From: Citrus sinensis
Taxonomy: Eukaryota > Streptophyta > Magnoliopsida > Sapindales > Rutaceae
DNA length: 64,000 nt
Direction of reading: 5' to 3'
Assembly: GCF_022201045.2 (NCBI RefSeq)
Contig: NC_068558.1
Span: 44,357,001-44,421,000, forward strand
Below, piece by piece: positions 50,689-63,800 of the stretch. The notes beneath the pieces were generated by a model, which saw nothing but the letters and a program-made list of their open reading frames with translations, was not told where the DNA came from and made no database searches. A program made the position numbers and the translations under genes. The first letter of the stretch is position 1. Every line of letters begins with the position of its first letter.

Positions 50689-51131
50689 TGATTCCGAGTG
50701 AGCGAGTGAGAGAAAGTATGTTCAAAACGAGCTGTATGTAAAACCTCGCTCAGTGATAGGGGCGGATATCTGTACTGTGTTAATTGGGGTTTTAGTGTTC
50801 TTCGAGGGTTTTAGAGAGGGGATGGGAGTTCTTGTCGCCGCTACTCTCTTAAGCCCATTTGGCCCAACCCAACTTCATCATCAAGTCCATTCATATCGTT
50901 TGTTTTTTTTTTTTTTATCCCCTTAAAATTTCTTTGCATGTAATAAGAATTTCTTTCAGAATGAAATAAGGTGTGGATTATCTAGCCTAGAAGATTGACC
51001 AAGCGATTTTCACCTTTCAAATAATTTTAGAGAGGTAAAAAATTAACTTGAACTTTGTTCAATCTTACTTCCTTTAATTTTTTAAAAAATAATAATTAAT
51101 ATGTTGTGCAGAAAAATGATGAAGAAACTAG
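50689..51131. promoter_or_regulatory. EF-Tu promoter and spacer
   Basis: Upstream DNA of the EF-Tu gene. A GA-rich leader lies near 50700-50720 and a T-run at 50903-50916. No gene was seen. Confidence 0.45.
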
Positions 51132-51139
51132 AATTTTCA

Positions 51140-52468
51140 ATAGGGATAGTAATTTGGGTCAGCATTCGTTTTTTCAATTTGATTTGATGCAAATTAAGTG
51201 GGTTTGGGTTTGAAAATTTTGATTTTTTAATAAATGAGTGAATTCAATTTGATTCACTGATTAAATTGAATCTGAGTATGAGGATATTGATTTGTTTATT
51301 CGTTTATAATTCGTTTAATAAATAGGTCATAAGCGAATACGATCCATTCTTATAAAATTCATCTATTATTTTTTAATTAAATTATTTATTTATCCATAAA
51401 TATGGATGAAAAAAATTTAAAGTTTGAAGGCTAACATAGTAATTATAAAGGGGGATTGCCACTTTCCCCCCTATAGTAATTAACATATAGCATTTACCCC
51501 CTTGCTGTTTTTATAATGGTAAAAAATCCCACTGACAGTGTAAGTTTACAATATTATCCTTATTTTTAACTACTCTTTTATTTACATTTATTATAAATTA
51601 CATGAATAGAAACTAAATAAAAAAATTAAGTACTAAAAATAAGAAATGTATGTTTTGATATGAGCAAAAAAAATTAATAATAAAATTTTTTTCTTGTAAT
51701 TATTTATTTTGTGAACATTTTCTTATAATAAACATTTTGTAACATTTTAAAATTAAGTGTCAAAAGTATAGGCAAAATATTTTATTATTTATCTTATAAT
51801 AAATTTTTATTTGCCATTCAAATTTTCTTATAATAATTGTTTTTATCATTTTATAATAACTTTCTTACAAGAAAATTTTCATAAAATAAATAAGTACAAG
51901 AAAAAATTATTATTAATTTTTTTCTCATATCAAAACATATATTTCTTGTTTTTAATGCTTAATTTTTTATTTGGTTTCTATTAATGTGATTTATTTAATT
52001 TATAACAAATATAAATAAAAGAGTAGTTGAAAATAAGAGTAATATTGTACACTTATGCTATCAAGGGGATTTTTGGCCATTATAAAAATAGTGGGGGGGA
52101 AAATGGTATATGTTGATTACTGTAGGGGGAAAATTGACAATCTCCATAATTATAAATGATAATGAATTTGCATTTTATAAATTGTTAAATTTATGGTTTT
52201 TTTTTTAAATTTTGTTTGCTTAATTTTTTTATTAATTATATTTTTGTAAAGGAATTCATATTCAATCCAATTCATTATGGATTCGTTATATGATAAACGA
52301 ATAGTAAATGAATTCAGATTTGATTCGTTTCGTTTCGTTTATTAATTCTAATAAATAAATTAAACAAATCAAATCGAGTATTCATTTAATAAATAAATCG
52401 AATCTAAATCAACCCAATTCATTTACGATTTGATTCAAATATAATTCGTTTATTCGTTTTGCACCCCT
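51140..52468. mobile_element. hAT-like non-autonomous element, host of a nested insertion
   Basis: The ends read TAGGGATAGTAATTTGGGT (left) and, inverted, AGGGGTGCAAAACG (right), resembling short hAT-type ends. AATTTTCA occurs directly outside both ends (51132-51139 and 52469-52476), an 8-bp duplication as hAT elements make. The two arms share degenerate, inverted AT-rich segments rich in TTCGTTTA/GAATTC-like words. No coding region. Without the inner element at 51450-52146 and its duplication it would be about 620 bp. Family assignment is tentative. Confidence 0.6.
51450..52146. mobile_element. 697-bp fold-back MITE nested in the hAT-like element
   Basis: Left arm starts GGGGGATTGCCACTTTCCCC. 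The right end inverted starts TGGAGATTGTCAATTTTCCCC. The two arms match as inverted repeats over roughly 280-300 bp, for example TGTTTTGATATGAG at 51651-51664 and its inverse near 51925-51938. That leaves a short AT-rich loop. TAATTATAAA flanks both sides (51440-51449 and 52147-52156), a 10-bp duplication that fits a Mutator-like MITE. There is no coding capacity. Confidence 0.85.
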
Positions 52469-52950
52469 AATTTTCAGAATGACAAATGCAAGTCATTTAT
52501 ATTTATTTCATCTCTATTAATAGTGACATGCAAAATGTTAAAAGTAATTTCTTGCCCCTGGCAGTACATTATTTGTAAATAGAATCGAAACCAAATTAGA
52601 ATCAAATTCCAAAAGTCAAAGACAACATTTTGCCCATATCCCAACATACTTCTAGTTATAGAGATCTATGCCTTTTGTTTTAAACTTTTAATATTAATTG
52701 TTTAATCGGGGCTTCAGCTGATGTTTTGTCTATGCTTGTAAGCATATTCATTTGTATTAGTTGTACACTTGTTAGCTTTGAAATACAGGACGGATTCAAA
52801 AAATGCCACAATATTCTATTTTTAACTTGCAAGGCACCCCCATCTCTTACCAAACTTTAAATTTTGCTGCCTTCTAGCCACTTAAAAGTAGTTCATTATG
52901 GTTTGTTTTGCCCAGGGTTCTTTTGTTTCTTGCTGGCTCACTCACTTTCC

Positions 52951-54470
52951 ATGGCTCTTAAAAACTATATGTCCCAACTAATAGTCGTAATTTGTTCATG
53001 CTTGTTGGCTACGGCTAGCTCTTTGAATTTCAGCTTTCCAGCTGTTTTCAACTTTGGCGATTCAAATTCAGACACAGGCGGCCTCGCTGCAGGAGTTGCA
53101 TTTCCGGTTGGACCCCCTAACGGGCAAACATACTTCCATGAACCATCTGGCCGATTCTGTGATGGCCGTGTGGTCATTGATTTTCTAAGTAATATATCTA
53201 TCTATACTCGTTAATAGCACTTTTTTCGCAATCACCTTTTCAGTTATCTGACATGCATCCTGCACATCTGCGGGGCCTGAATGTACACCAAATTGCATGA
53301 TGTATTCGTTTTTGGTTACAAGCTGCAGTGGATGCGATGGACCATCCGTTTCTCAATCCGTACTTGGATTCTGTTGGTGCACCCAGCTTTCAAACAGGTT
53401 GTAATTTTGCAACCGGTGGGGCTACCATTCTTCCAGCGAATGCAGGTGCAAGAAACCCTTTTTCCTTCAACATTCAGGTAGCTCAGTTCGCAAGATTCAA
53501 GGCCCGAGTTCTTCAGTTACTGGCAGAAGGTATCACAGTATCACCAATTGTTTCTGGCAAAGTATATACATTGTTGTTATGAAAATCAAGTTAGTGACTA
53601 GAAATATGGGATCCGTTTCAGATAAGAAACTAGAAAAATACCTTCCTTCAGAAGACTATTTCAAGCAGGGCCTTTACATGTTGGATGTGGGTCAGAATGA
53701 TCTTGATGGTGCATTCAATTCCAAAACAGAGGATCAAGTAATGGCTTTTATTCCAACAATATTGTCACAATTTGAGGCCGGAATTCAGGTTGGTTGGTTT
53801 ATCTAATTAGCTTATACCTAATTAATTAGATACTTACAGCTTTCTCCTTCCCTTTTCAGAGATTATACAATGAGGGTGCGAGAAATTTCTGGATTCATAA
53901 CACAGGTCCCCTTGGATGCATAGCTAGAATCATTGCAACATTTGGAACAGATTCATCAAAGCTGGACCAGGTTGGATGTGTTAGATCACACAATAGTGCT
54001 GCGAATAATTTCAACCTACGACTCCATGATCTCTGTACAAACTTTCAGGATCAATTTCCTGATGTTAATGTTACCTATGTTGACATTTTCTCGGTAAAGT
54101 TAGACCTCATTGCAAATTATTCTCAATATGGTAAGTTGTCACTTTGTCCATTGAATAATTTTATTTTATTTTATTTTATGCGTCTGAAATAGAGTAAAGC
54201 ATACTAATTGGATCCTTGTAATTTCAACAATGGCTTTCAGGATTCAAGGAGCCTTTGGCTGCTTGCTGCGGGTATGGCGGGCCACCATTGAATTTCGACA
54301 ATCGGGTTGCTTGTGGGGAAACTAAGAATCTGAGCGGAAGCACAGTGAGTGCAACTCCATGCAACAACACTGCTGAATATGTAAATTGGGATGGAAACCA
54401 TTACACAGAAGCCTTATTTGGAATTGAGGGTGAATATGCTACAACATTAAAGTATTTAGGGTGCATTTGA
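52951..54470 (+). CDS. GDSL esterase/lipase, secreted
   Basis: Five exons, 52951-53188, 53329-53529, 53622-53788, 53860-54130 and 54241-54470, give 368 residues. Start MALKNYMSQLIVVICSCLLA is a signal peptide, so the enzyme enters the secretory path. SGNH/GDSL blocks: I FNFGDSNSDTGG (catalytic Ser), III DVGQNDLDG (Asn) and V WDGNHYTEA (Asp-x-x-His). Cys-rich CCGYGG lies near the C-terminus. It belongs to the plant GDSL subgroup that includes ENOD8-like and putative alpha-L-fucosidase proteins; the actual ester substrate is unknown. An upstream non-ATG extension of the frame exists but the ATG at 52951 gives the clean signal peptide. All introns are GT-AG and short. Confidence 0.92.
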
Positions 54471-54559
54471 AATTGAGATTGGACAGCTATAATTTAAGCT
54501 ACAATATTAAAATATTTGTTAAACACTAACTGCTTTATCTTATAAGATATGTTGATATA

Positions 54560-54911
54560 ATTTTTTACTTGTATAATGAAAAATCTATTTTATTTTTAAT
54601 AATTTTGTCAAAGTTATTATTTAAAATTTATATTTACTACATATTATTAACTTTTATTTGATAGTTATACCTTTTTTTTTTTTCTACAGTAGTTGTACTT
54701 TAAAAACTACAGCAACTCAATCCCAAAACGGGACCTTAGTAAACACCATCTTCTATACATTAAAAGTTAAATTAATTTAATTTTATACTTATATAAAGAA
54801 AAATCTATTATATTTTTACTACAAAGTATTAACTATTATTTTATAATTACAATTTTTTTTACAATAACCGTAATTTAAAAACTATAATACCTTAATACCG
54901 AATACAACCTA
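54560..54911. repeat. Imperfect tandem repeat, possible MITE remnant
   Basis: 54560-54736 and 54779-54911 align as direct copies: shared ACTT(G/A)TATAA(T/A)GAAAAATCTA, then a T-run followed by ACA(G/A)TA, AAAAACTA and ...ACCT. Just 3' of the GDSL gene. No terminal repeats could be fixed. Confidence 0.55.
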
Positions 54912-55771
54912 AAATAAGTTGTAAAAGTAATAGTTCTTTGAAGCCAGTAACAATCAAATCCAAGCAATTAAATTGCATATAAAGAAAGCCAAATGTTACC
55001 ATTTATGGAAGAAAGCCAAGTCTCATTCTACTTTATATACGTTTTCATAAGCATTTGTGGAAGAACTATTCCTTTACATTTATGATCCGACTCTTTCTCA
55101 TACACAAATTCAATTAGCCTAACATCATTATGTTATTTTTCTTTTATTTTAATTTTTATAATTTTTTTTCAAACCGATATTTTCATTTGCCATGTCAATT
55201 TGTACATCCTAACCAACCAAATTACATTTACTGAAATTGGGTTACAATGTTTCTCGTCAAATTAGAGACTTGCGACACAAGTAAAACAGGAAGAAAGTTA
55301 ATAAACTCAAAGTTAAAAAAAAAAAAGAGTGAGAGAGAAATTAATTTTATTTTTATTTCCATTAGCCGATAATTATGTCGTGAACGGCAGCGTCATCATC
55401 AACCTGGACAGACAGAGGCGATTGAAAAGAGGCGGTGCGCATAAAAAGCTAAATCCTCACGCGCTCCGCGCATCTCGAAGAAACACGTCCGGCTATTTTG
55501 TGCTTTGCTTTCTCTCTCATCTCCCTGGTTTTTTCCTGTCTCTCACTTCTCGCATCAAATTGTCCCTCAAATCTTAATAAACTAACAAGCGTCAACTTAT
55601 TTAATTGATCCTTAATTTCCAAAATCTGCTTTCATTTTTCATTTTTTTTAAATGGCACTGTCGTTTTACATTAAGCGGCGTGTCGTTTCGTTCTGTTTAT
55701 GCAAATGAGAATTGTTTACGATAGATAGTACGTGATTGGAGAAATTAGGTTTCGATAGGGGTAAGTTAAAG
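54912..55771. promoter_or_regulatory. SP1 copy A upstream region
   Basis: AT-rich spacer that becomes GC-richer at 55380-55500. From about 55560 onward it is homologous to the region upstream of the second SP1 copy (from about 60640), so at least 200 bp of promoter/leader was duplicated with the gene. Confidence 0.5.
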
Positions 55772-58700
55772 ATGATTCCGTGGGGCGGCATCAGTTGCTG
55801 CTTGAGTGGAGCTGCGCTTTATCTGCTCGGCCGGAGCAGTGGCAGGTCACAACTCCCTAATTTCTCTTTGGTATTAAAAAATTAGATATACAGACGCATG
55901 AATTTCATGTAATTTTATTTGTTTATTAAATTTTGTGTAATTTGGTTTGTTGCAGAGATGCAGAGCTTCTTAAGACAGTCACGCGTGTCAATCAACTCAA
56001 GGAGTTGGGTATGTGAAGGTTCAATTGTTATTTTGGTTTTGATGAGCTTAAATGAAGTTTTATTTGTTTGAAAATAATTTTGTGGTGCAAATGCTGGCCT
56101 GCCTGCTTGCAGATTGTTAGTTTTTTGTTTGGTTTGGATGTAGGCACAAAAGATGTTCTGTAGACATATTTACAACATAATTAGGCAATATGGATGTATT
56201 TGTATTTGTATTTGTATTTGTATTTCTCTATGAGTAATGTTAATGGGTTAAGACTTGATGCTACGACTGAATTTTGTAAAAGGAACATATAAGTCTGGTT
56301 GCATACTCGTTCTTTCTATTTCCACCTGTGAATACTGATTTGTTGATAGTGTGCGATCAAATTCTGATAACTTCAGATGCAGTTGTTGCCTTGTTGGAAT
56401 AGTTATCCACCTTGAAACATTTAAAACTTTTACCCTTATTGGCACCTGGGTTGATTGTTATGTTGAAAAATGAGCTAGGGGACATTTGGGCGAACATCCA
56501 TTGAAGTTCATATTGCAGGTGTAGTGCAGACAACATAGGTTACATGTGGAACGTATGTTGGTTGCCGATTTAGTTTGTTGCTGGTGGCATTATTGATGCT
56601 ACAATATCTTTCTCAAAGAATAAGTTCTTCTCTTCTTTCACCTTTCAGCACACTTGCTTGATAGTGGAAGTAAAGTTTTGCCATTCATTGTTACGGTCTG
56701 TGGAAGAGTTGGCTCTGAAACACCAATTAGCTGTGAATATAGTGGGTTGAGAGGCGTGATTGTTGAGGAAACGGTGAAATTTAATTTCCTTTTTTCAATG
56801 ACGAGCATAAATTACATTATTTATTAACGTTCCTTTTTGTATGACTACGTAAACATTCTTGTCCTTCGGTTCTTCAGGCTGAACAACACTTTCTGAAACA
56901 CAATGATGCCGGGTCTTGGATCCAAGATTCTGCATTAATGTTGTCAATGAGCAAGGAGGTTCCTTGGTACCTAGTGAGACTCCCTCTCTATGCCTCTATC
57001 CAATCTGCATGTTTAGTCAATAAGTCCACTGTAATTATTGCTTTTGATGGTTCGTTGAAACTGCTTATTTGAAAGCCAGAAGTGAAGGCTTTATAATTAG
57101 TGTTGTATCATATATAAACTCCAATGCTGGATTCAAGGGGATTCATTGATGAATTCTTTTGCACTTATCAGGATGATGGGACTGGCCGTGCATTTGTAGT
57201 GGGAGCCCGTGGTGCCACAGGTTTTGTATTGACTGTTGGAAGTGAAGTTTTTGAAGAGTCAGGACGATCACTTGTACGTGGAACATTAGACTACCTCCAA
57301 GGCCTCAAGGTTTTTGTTCTTCAATTTTTTCATTATACAAGAACACCCACATTTGTGTTGCTTGGCTTATTTGATGGGAGTTTATAATTTTAGATGCTTG
57401 GAGTCAAGCGTATTGAACGGCTACTACCAACCGGCACTTCGTTGACTGTAGTTGGAGAGGTATGGCTTGGTTTAGTGAATGAAATAATATGACATCTTGT
57501 CTTTTTGTATACAATGCGATTGAACATTACCAGATTTGACTTTGGAGATAGATATATTGCTAAAATAACAAGGTATATTAGATGATGATGTATTGAAAGT
57601 AATCACCTTGAGTAATACACATGACAGAGAAAAAAATAAATAAATAAAAGGAAAGAGAATATTGCTTGGAATCCAGAATATGGGTCTCTGCAAGTCAATT
57701 CTGATTGATGAAGAATGAATATTGTATGAACAGGAATATTCCATTCCTATTCTTTCCTATTCTTTATAGCAGCACAATTGACCTTGCTGTTAGTGTGTGG
57801 GTAGAAAACCATTACACTTGCTCTGGATGATGAGTCTTGTATTGTCATAATGCAACATTTTGTTGTTGTTTAATATGTATTTTGCTGCCAATTTCTGTTT
57901 GACTTAATGTGAGCTGTTTTTCCTTTGTTCATCATTATGTGTTTGCCAATGATTATGCTAAGTTATTTACTTGTGTCTGCTTTTGTTATTTTGTTTTGCA
58001 ATCAGGCTGTGAAAGACGATATTGGAACAGTTAGGATTCAGCGACCACACAAAGGGCCTTTTTATGTATCTCCCAAAACAATTGATGAGCTCATTGAAAA
58101 CCTTGGGAAATGGGCAAGGTTGTATATAACACAAGCATACAAGGATTCCTGCTTTTTTACATGAATTCACAAGGTTGAATCCATTAGAATAATAGAGAGA
58201 AAGAAACTAATGAGATGTATCTACCAGGTGGTACAAGTATGCCTCTTTTGGTTTAACAATCTTCGGCACTTTCCTGATTGCTAAGCGTGCTATTCATTAT
58301 ATCTTGCAAAGAAAGCGCCGTTGGGAATTACATAGAAGGTATGCCTAATTCATTATTCATATGAGGGGAAAAGAAGAAGGGGGGGGTGGGGGGGAAGGGA
58401 CAAGGGAATACAAAAATTTGACGTACATGCATAACGAGATTCTGTATGTTGACATAGCCGCCAGTGATAAACCTGTGTCACTGAACATAGGTATTTGCAT
58501 GCAAGTTGAAAGCGAAATCATGGTTGGCCAGTCCTATTGCCAAAAATTTATGATGATATTATTTTGTGAGTAACATGGATAGTTCTTATTTTTTCATGAT
58601 AAACTGAATTGTAAAGCTCTGTCTGTGTAGGGTTCTTGCTGCAGCAGCAGTCAAGAGATCAGAGCAAGATAATGAAGGTAAATTATCTGGTTGTTTACAT

Positions 58701-59136
58701 AGTTGTTGTTATAAAAGAGCAAATAAAATAGATATGATCTAGTCTCAGAATATTGCATTTATTTTGTAGGCACAAATGGTCAAGCTGAGAATGGATCAGA
58801 TGGTACTCAAAGGGACCGTGTGATGCCAGATCTATGTGTGATATGCCTTGAGCAAGAGTACAATGCTGTTTTTGTCCCGTAAGCACGCTAGCTCTCTATT
58901 ATTTGAATTATACAGACTGTCAAATAACTGTGAGAAAAAGACTATAAATCGACAGTCTGTACAAATTGCTTTTTGAGTTTTGACTTATGCAGCTTTGAAA
59001 TTAAACAAATTGCCTACTGCTTATGTTCTGTAGGTGTGGTCATATGTGCTGTTGCATTATATGCTCTTCGCACTTGACAAACTGTCCTCTTTGTCGGAGA
59101 CGGATTGATCAGGTGGTGAGGACTTTCCGGCATTGA
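55772..59136 (+). CDS. SP1: SP1-type RING E3 ubiquitin ligase of the chloroplast outer envelope, copy A
   Basis: Eleven exons, 55772-55845, 55956-56008, 56649-56773, 56878-56973, 57172-57309, 57394-57459, 58006-58118, 58228-58338, 58631-58677, 58770-58878 and 59034-59136, give 344 residues with closing phases. Matches Arabidopsis SP1 (MIPWGG start). SP1 ubiquitinates TOC import components so they can be removed from the envelope. Layout: N-terminal membrane segment (ISCCLSGAALYLLG), inter-membrane GIDE/BAM domain (GRVGSETPISCEYSG, EESGRSLVRGTLDYLQG), second membrane segment (ASFGLTIFGTFLIAKRA), then C3HC4 RING CVICLEQEYNAVFVPCGHMCCC...CPLCRRRI at the C-terminus. A (GTATTT)n repeat near 56197-56225 lies in intron 2. 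Confidence 0.94.
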
Positions 59137-59678
59137 GGATTTGCATGCTTCTGATATATTTGTAGCAACTGTACTGCTGAGAAATGCGTGGATGATCAGG
59201 ATCTTGATTTTTGAGCCATTTAAGATTCTGAGGGTGTAAAATATTCCTCGTGATTGCAGTAACTTAACAAAGTAACACGTGTAAATTCCTCACTTCTCAG
59301 CGCCCTATGTAAATGTTTAGAAATATTTTCCTTTCCCAGCAGAAGAATGACTGTCTGCATCGTTGCAGTTAGATTTATTTTTAAGTAAATTTGTACTTGA
59401 GATCCTTTTTCGTTTGTTCATCATGTTTATTTATGTATGTATCCTCTTCTACAATATTTATGTGTTGAATTTATTAGTATGTATTAGATCATCTATTCCG
59501 CTTGCCATTCATCTGAAGTTAAGTTTTAGTTTCGAAAAATTAATAATTATGGCAGTGGCTATGGCCTAGTCCTACGGGCTGGCGGTGCCCCAGGCTTGTG
59601 CGAACGATGACACAAGCCATTTATAAACTAACAGTAATAAGGGAATTTTTTTTTTTTTGGTATAAATGAATTAATTAA

Positions 59679-59800
59679 GAGAAATTATCATTGTATCGAT
59701 TTTATTTTATCTTATGTTCATCCAATCATTACAAAATTTTAACATATATTTTGCATCACTTTTTTTTTTCATATTTATATCAACTAGCCACTTTTGCATT
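59679..59800. repeat. ~122-bp direct repeat, copy 1
   Basis: Begins GAGAAATTATCATTG and matches 60061-60182 with scattered mismatches. The copies lie 382 bp apart. Confidence 0.85.
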
Positions 59801-60060
59801 AATGTTATTAAATAATTTTAATAAAATAATAATTTTACTCCTAAATAAATTAAAATACTATTTTATCTTATAAAAACTTTTAAAATTAAAAATTATAATC
59901 ATAAAAATATTTCTAAATTTAATAAAAAATAAATCACAAATAGAGGTGCTCAACTGATTTTTACTAAATTTAGATTTGATATAAAATCGCATCCTCTTTC
60001 CTTTTTTTTTTCCTTTTCCCATCCACATTCACTTCTCCTCGATTTTGTTAATTAATTAAT

Positions 60061-60182
60061 GAGAAATTATCATTGCACCATCTTTATTTTACTTTATATT
60101 CATTCAACCACTACAAAATTTTAACATATATTTTACACCATATTTTTTTTTCACATTTATATCAACTTGCTACTTTTACATT
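60061..60182. repeat. ~122-bp direct repeat, copy 2
   Basis: Second copy of 59679-59800. Shares the internal ACAAAATTTTAACATATATT. Confidence 0.85.
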
Positions 60183-60845
60183 TGCCTCGTGTTTTCAGCA
60201 CCCCTCTCTCTTTTTCTTTCCTTTAACCGAACATGTATTCATTCAGTTACTCGCTCTTCGCGTCTGAAGTATGGGTTGGGACGTGTCAAACTTGATCAAT
60301 AGCTTTAGATTATTTTCGAATCTAGGCGCCCTAGGATTTTGGGGGGGCCATGTACGTTAATAGTAAATGTCTTATGTGTTAGCATACAATAATCACAATT
60401 CAATCCGCGGGAAAGAAACCACCCAATTGGGCAATGAAGAACCATCAACTAACACGAGAACCTGCGACACAATTACAAATTTGCTACAAGATCGTTTTTT
60501 TAAGCTCTCGTGTCTTTCAAAGTCGTGCATTTGCACATAATAGCGAATCCGATACCTTCTTGATCTTTATTTGAAGTCGTCATAGACACACGTTCATTAA
60601 GCTACTTGTTTTAATTGCACTGTCAATTCTCGCATCTAATTCTCCCTTGAGTGTTGATAAACTAACAAGCGTCAACTTATTTAATTGCTCGTTAATTTCC
60701 AAATCTGCTTTCATTTTTTTTTTTTTCCAAATTGCACTGTCGTTTTACATAAAGTGTCGTTTCGTTCTGATTCTGCACATGAGAATTGCTTACAATAGAT
60801 AGTATGTGATTGGAGAAATTAGGTTTTGATAGGGGTAAGTTAAAG

Positions 60846-63800
60846 ATGATTTCATGGGGCGGCATCAGCTGCTGCTTGAGTGGAGCTGCTCTTTATCTGC
60901 TCGGCCGGAGCAGTGGCAGGTCACAACTCCCTAATTTCTCTTCCTTTTTCTTTTTTGGCATTAAAAGATTAGGTATATAGAAACATGAATTTCATGTAAT
61001 TTTATTTGTTTGTTAAATTTTGTGTGTTTTGGTTTGTTGCAGAGATGCGGAGCTTCTTAAGACAGTCACGCGTGTCAATCAACTCGAGGAGTTGGGTATG
61101 TGAAGGTCCAATTGTTATTTTGGTTTTGATGGGCTTAAATGCTCGCCTGCCTGCTTGCAGATTGTTAGTTTTTTGTTTGGTTTGGATGTTGACACAAAAG
61201 ATGTTCTGTAGACATATTTACAACATAATTAGGCAATATGGATGTATTTGTATTTGTATTTCCCTATGCGTAATGTTAATGACTTAGACTTGATGCTATG
61301 ACTGAATTTTGTGAAAGGAACATATAAGTCTGGTTGTATACTCGTTCTTTCTATTTCCACCTGTGAATACTGATTTGTTGATATTGCGTGATCGAATTCT
61401 GATAAAGTTGTTGGAATAGTTATCCACCTTGAAACATTTAAAACTTATACCCTGATTGGCAACTGGGTTGATTGTTATGTTGAAAAATGAGCTAGGGGAC
61501 ATTAGTGCAAATGTCTGTTGAAGTTCATATTGCAGGCGTAGTGCAGACAACTTAGGTTACATGTGGAACATATGTTGGTTGCCGATTTAGTTTGTTGCTG
61601 ATGGCATTGTTGATGCTGCAATATCTTTCCCAAAGAATAAGGTTTTCTCTTCTTTCACCTTTCAGCACACTTATTGGATGGTGGAAGTAAAGTTTTGCCA
61701 TCCATTGTTTCGGTCTCTGGAAGAGTTGGCTCTGAAACACCAATTAGCTGTGAATATAGTGGGTTGAGAGGCGTGATTGTTGAGGAAACGGTGGAACTTA
61801 ATTTCTTTTTTTTCAATTACGAGCATAAATTGCATTATTTATCAACGTTCCTTTTTGTATGAATACATAAACATTCTTGTCCTTTGGTTCTTCAGACTGA
61901 ACGACACTTTCTGAAACACAATGATGCCGGGTCTTGGATCCAAGATTCTGCATTAATGTTGTCAATGAGCAAGGAGGTTCCATGGTATCTAGTGAGACTC
62001 CCTCTCTATCTCTCTGTCTAACCTGCTTGTTTAGTCAGTAAATCCACTGTAAATATTGCTTTTGATGGTTCGATGAAACTGCTTATTTGAAAGCCAAAAG
62101 TGAAGGTTTATGATTACTATTGTATCATATATAAACTCCAATGCTGGATTCGAGGGGATTCATTGATGATTTCTTTTGCACTTATCAGGATGATGGGACT
62201 GGCTGTGTGTTTGTAGTGGGAGCCCGTGGTGCCACAGGTTTTGCATTGACTGTTGGAAGTGAAGTTTTTGAAGAGTCAGGAAGATCACTTGTACATGGAA
62301 CATTAGACTACCTCCAAGGCCTCAAGGTTTTTGTTCTTCAACTTTTTCATTATACGAGAACACCCACATTGTTCTTGCTTGGCTTATTTGATGGGAGTTT
62401 ATGATTTTAGATGCTTGGAGTCAAGCGTATTGGACGGCTACTCCCAACTGGTACTTCGTTGACTGTAGTTGGAGAGGTATGGCTTACTTTAGTGAATAAA
62501 ATAATATGGCATCTTGTCTTTTTGTATACAATGCGATTGAACATTATCAGATTTAACTTTTGAGATAGATATACTGCTAAAATAACAAGGTCTACTAGAT
62601 GAAGATGTATTGAAAGTAATTGCCTTTAGTAATACGCATGACAAAGGGAAAAAATAAATAAATAAAAGGGAAGATAACATTGCTTGGAATCCAGAATGTG
62701 GGTCTCTGCAAGTCAATTCTGATTGTCGAAGAATGAATTTTGCATGAATAGGAATACGAATTCTTTATAGCAGCACAATTGACCTTGTTGTTAGTTTGTG
62801 GGTGGAAAACCATTACACTTGCTCCAGCCAATGAGTTTTGTATTGTCATAGTGCAACATTTTGTCAATGTTTAATATGTAGTCCGCTTCCAATTTCTGTT
62901 GATTTAATGTGAGCCATTTTTCCTGTGTTCATCATATGTGTTTGCCAATGATTATGCTAAGTTATTTACTTGCATCTGCTTTTGTTATTTTAATTTGCAA
63001 TCAGGCTGTGAAAGACGATATTGGAACAGTTAGGATTCAGCGACCACACAAAGGGCCTTTTTATGTATCTCCCAAAACAATTGATGAGCTCCTTGAAAAC
63101 CTTGGGAAATGGGCGAGGTTGTTTATAACACAAGCACACAATGATTGCTCCTTTTTTCACACAAATTCACAAGTTTGAATCCATTAGAATAATAGAGAGA
63201 AAGAAACTAATGAGATGTATCTACCAGGTGGTACAAGTATGCCTCTTTTGGTTTAACAATCTTCGGCGCTTTCTTGATTGCTAAGCGTGTTATTCGTTGT
63301 ATCTTGCAAAGAAAGCGACGTTGGGAATTACGTAGACGGTATGCTTAATTGATCATTACGCAGAACAGAATACAAACAGTCAACATACATGCATAACGAG
63401 ATTCTGTATGTAGCCACCAGTGATAAACCTGTGTCATTGAACATAAGTATTTACATGCAAGTTGAAAGTGAAATCATGGTTGGCCAATTCTTTTGCCAAA
63501 AATTCATCATGATATTATTTCATCAGTAACACAGATAGTTCTTATTTTTTCATGATAAACTGAATTGTAAAGCTCTGTCCATGTAGGGTTCTTGCTGCAG
63601 CAGCAGTCCAGAGATCAGAGCAAGATAATGAAGGTAAATTGTCTGGTTAGTTACATAGTTGTTGTTATAAAAGAACAAATAAAATAGATATGATCTAGTC
63701 TCACAATGTTGCATTTATTTTTCAGGCACAAATGGGCAAGCTGAGAATGGATCAGATAGTACTCAAAGAGATCGTGTGATGCCAGATCTATGTGTGATAT

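Larger units (their letters stand above)
59137..60845. other. Spacer between the SP1 copies
   Basis: Copy A 3' region, then AT-rich DNA with the repeat pair listed separately, then from about 60640 the duplicated SP1 upstream region. No further gene was recognised. Confidence 0.5.
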
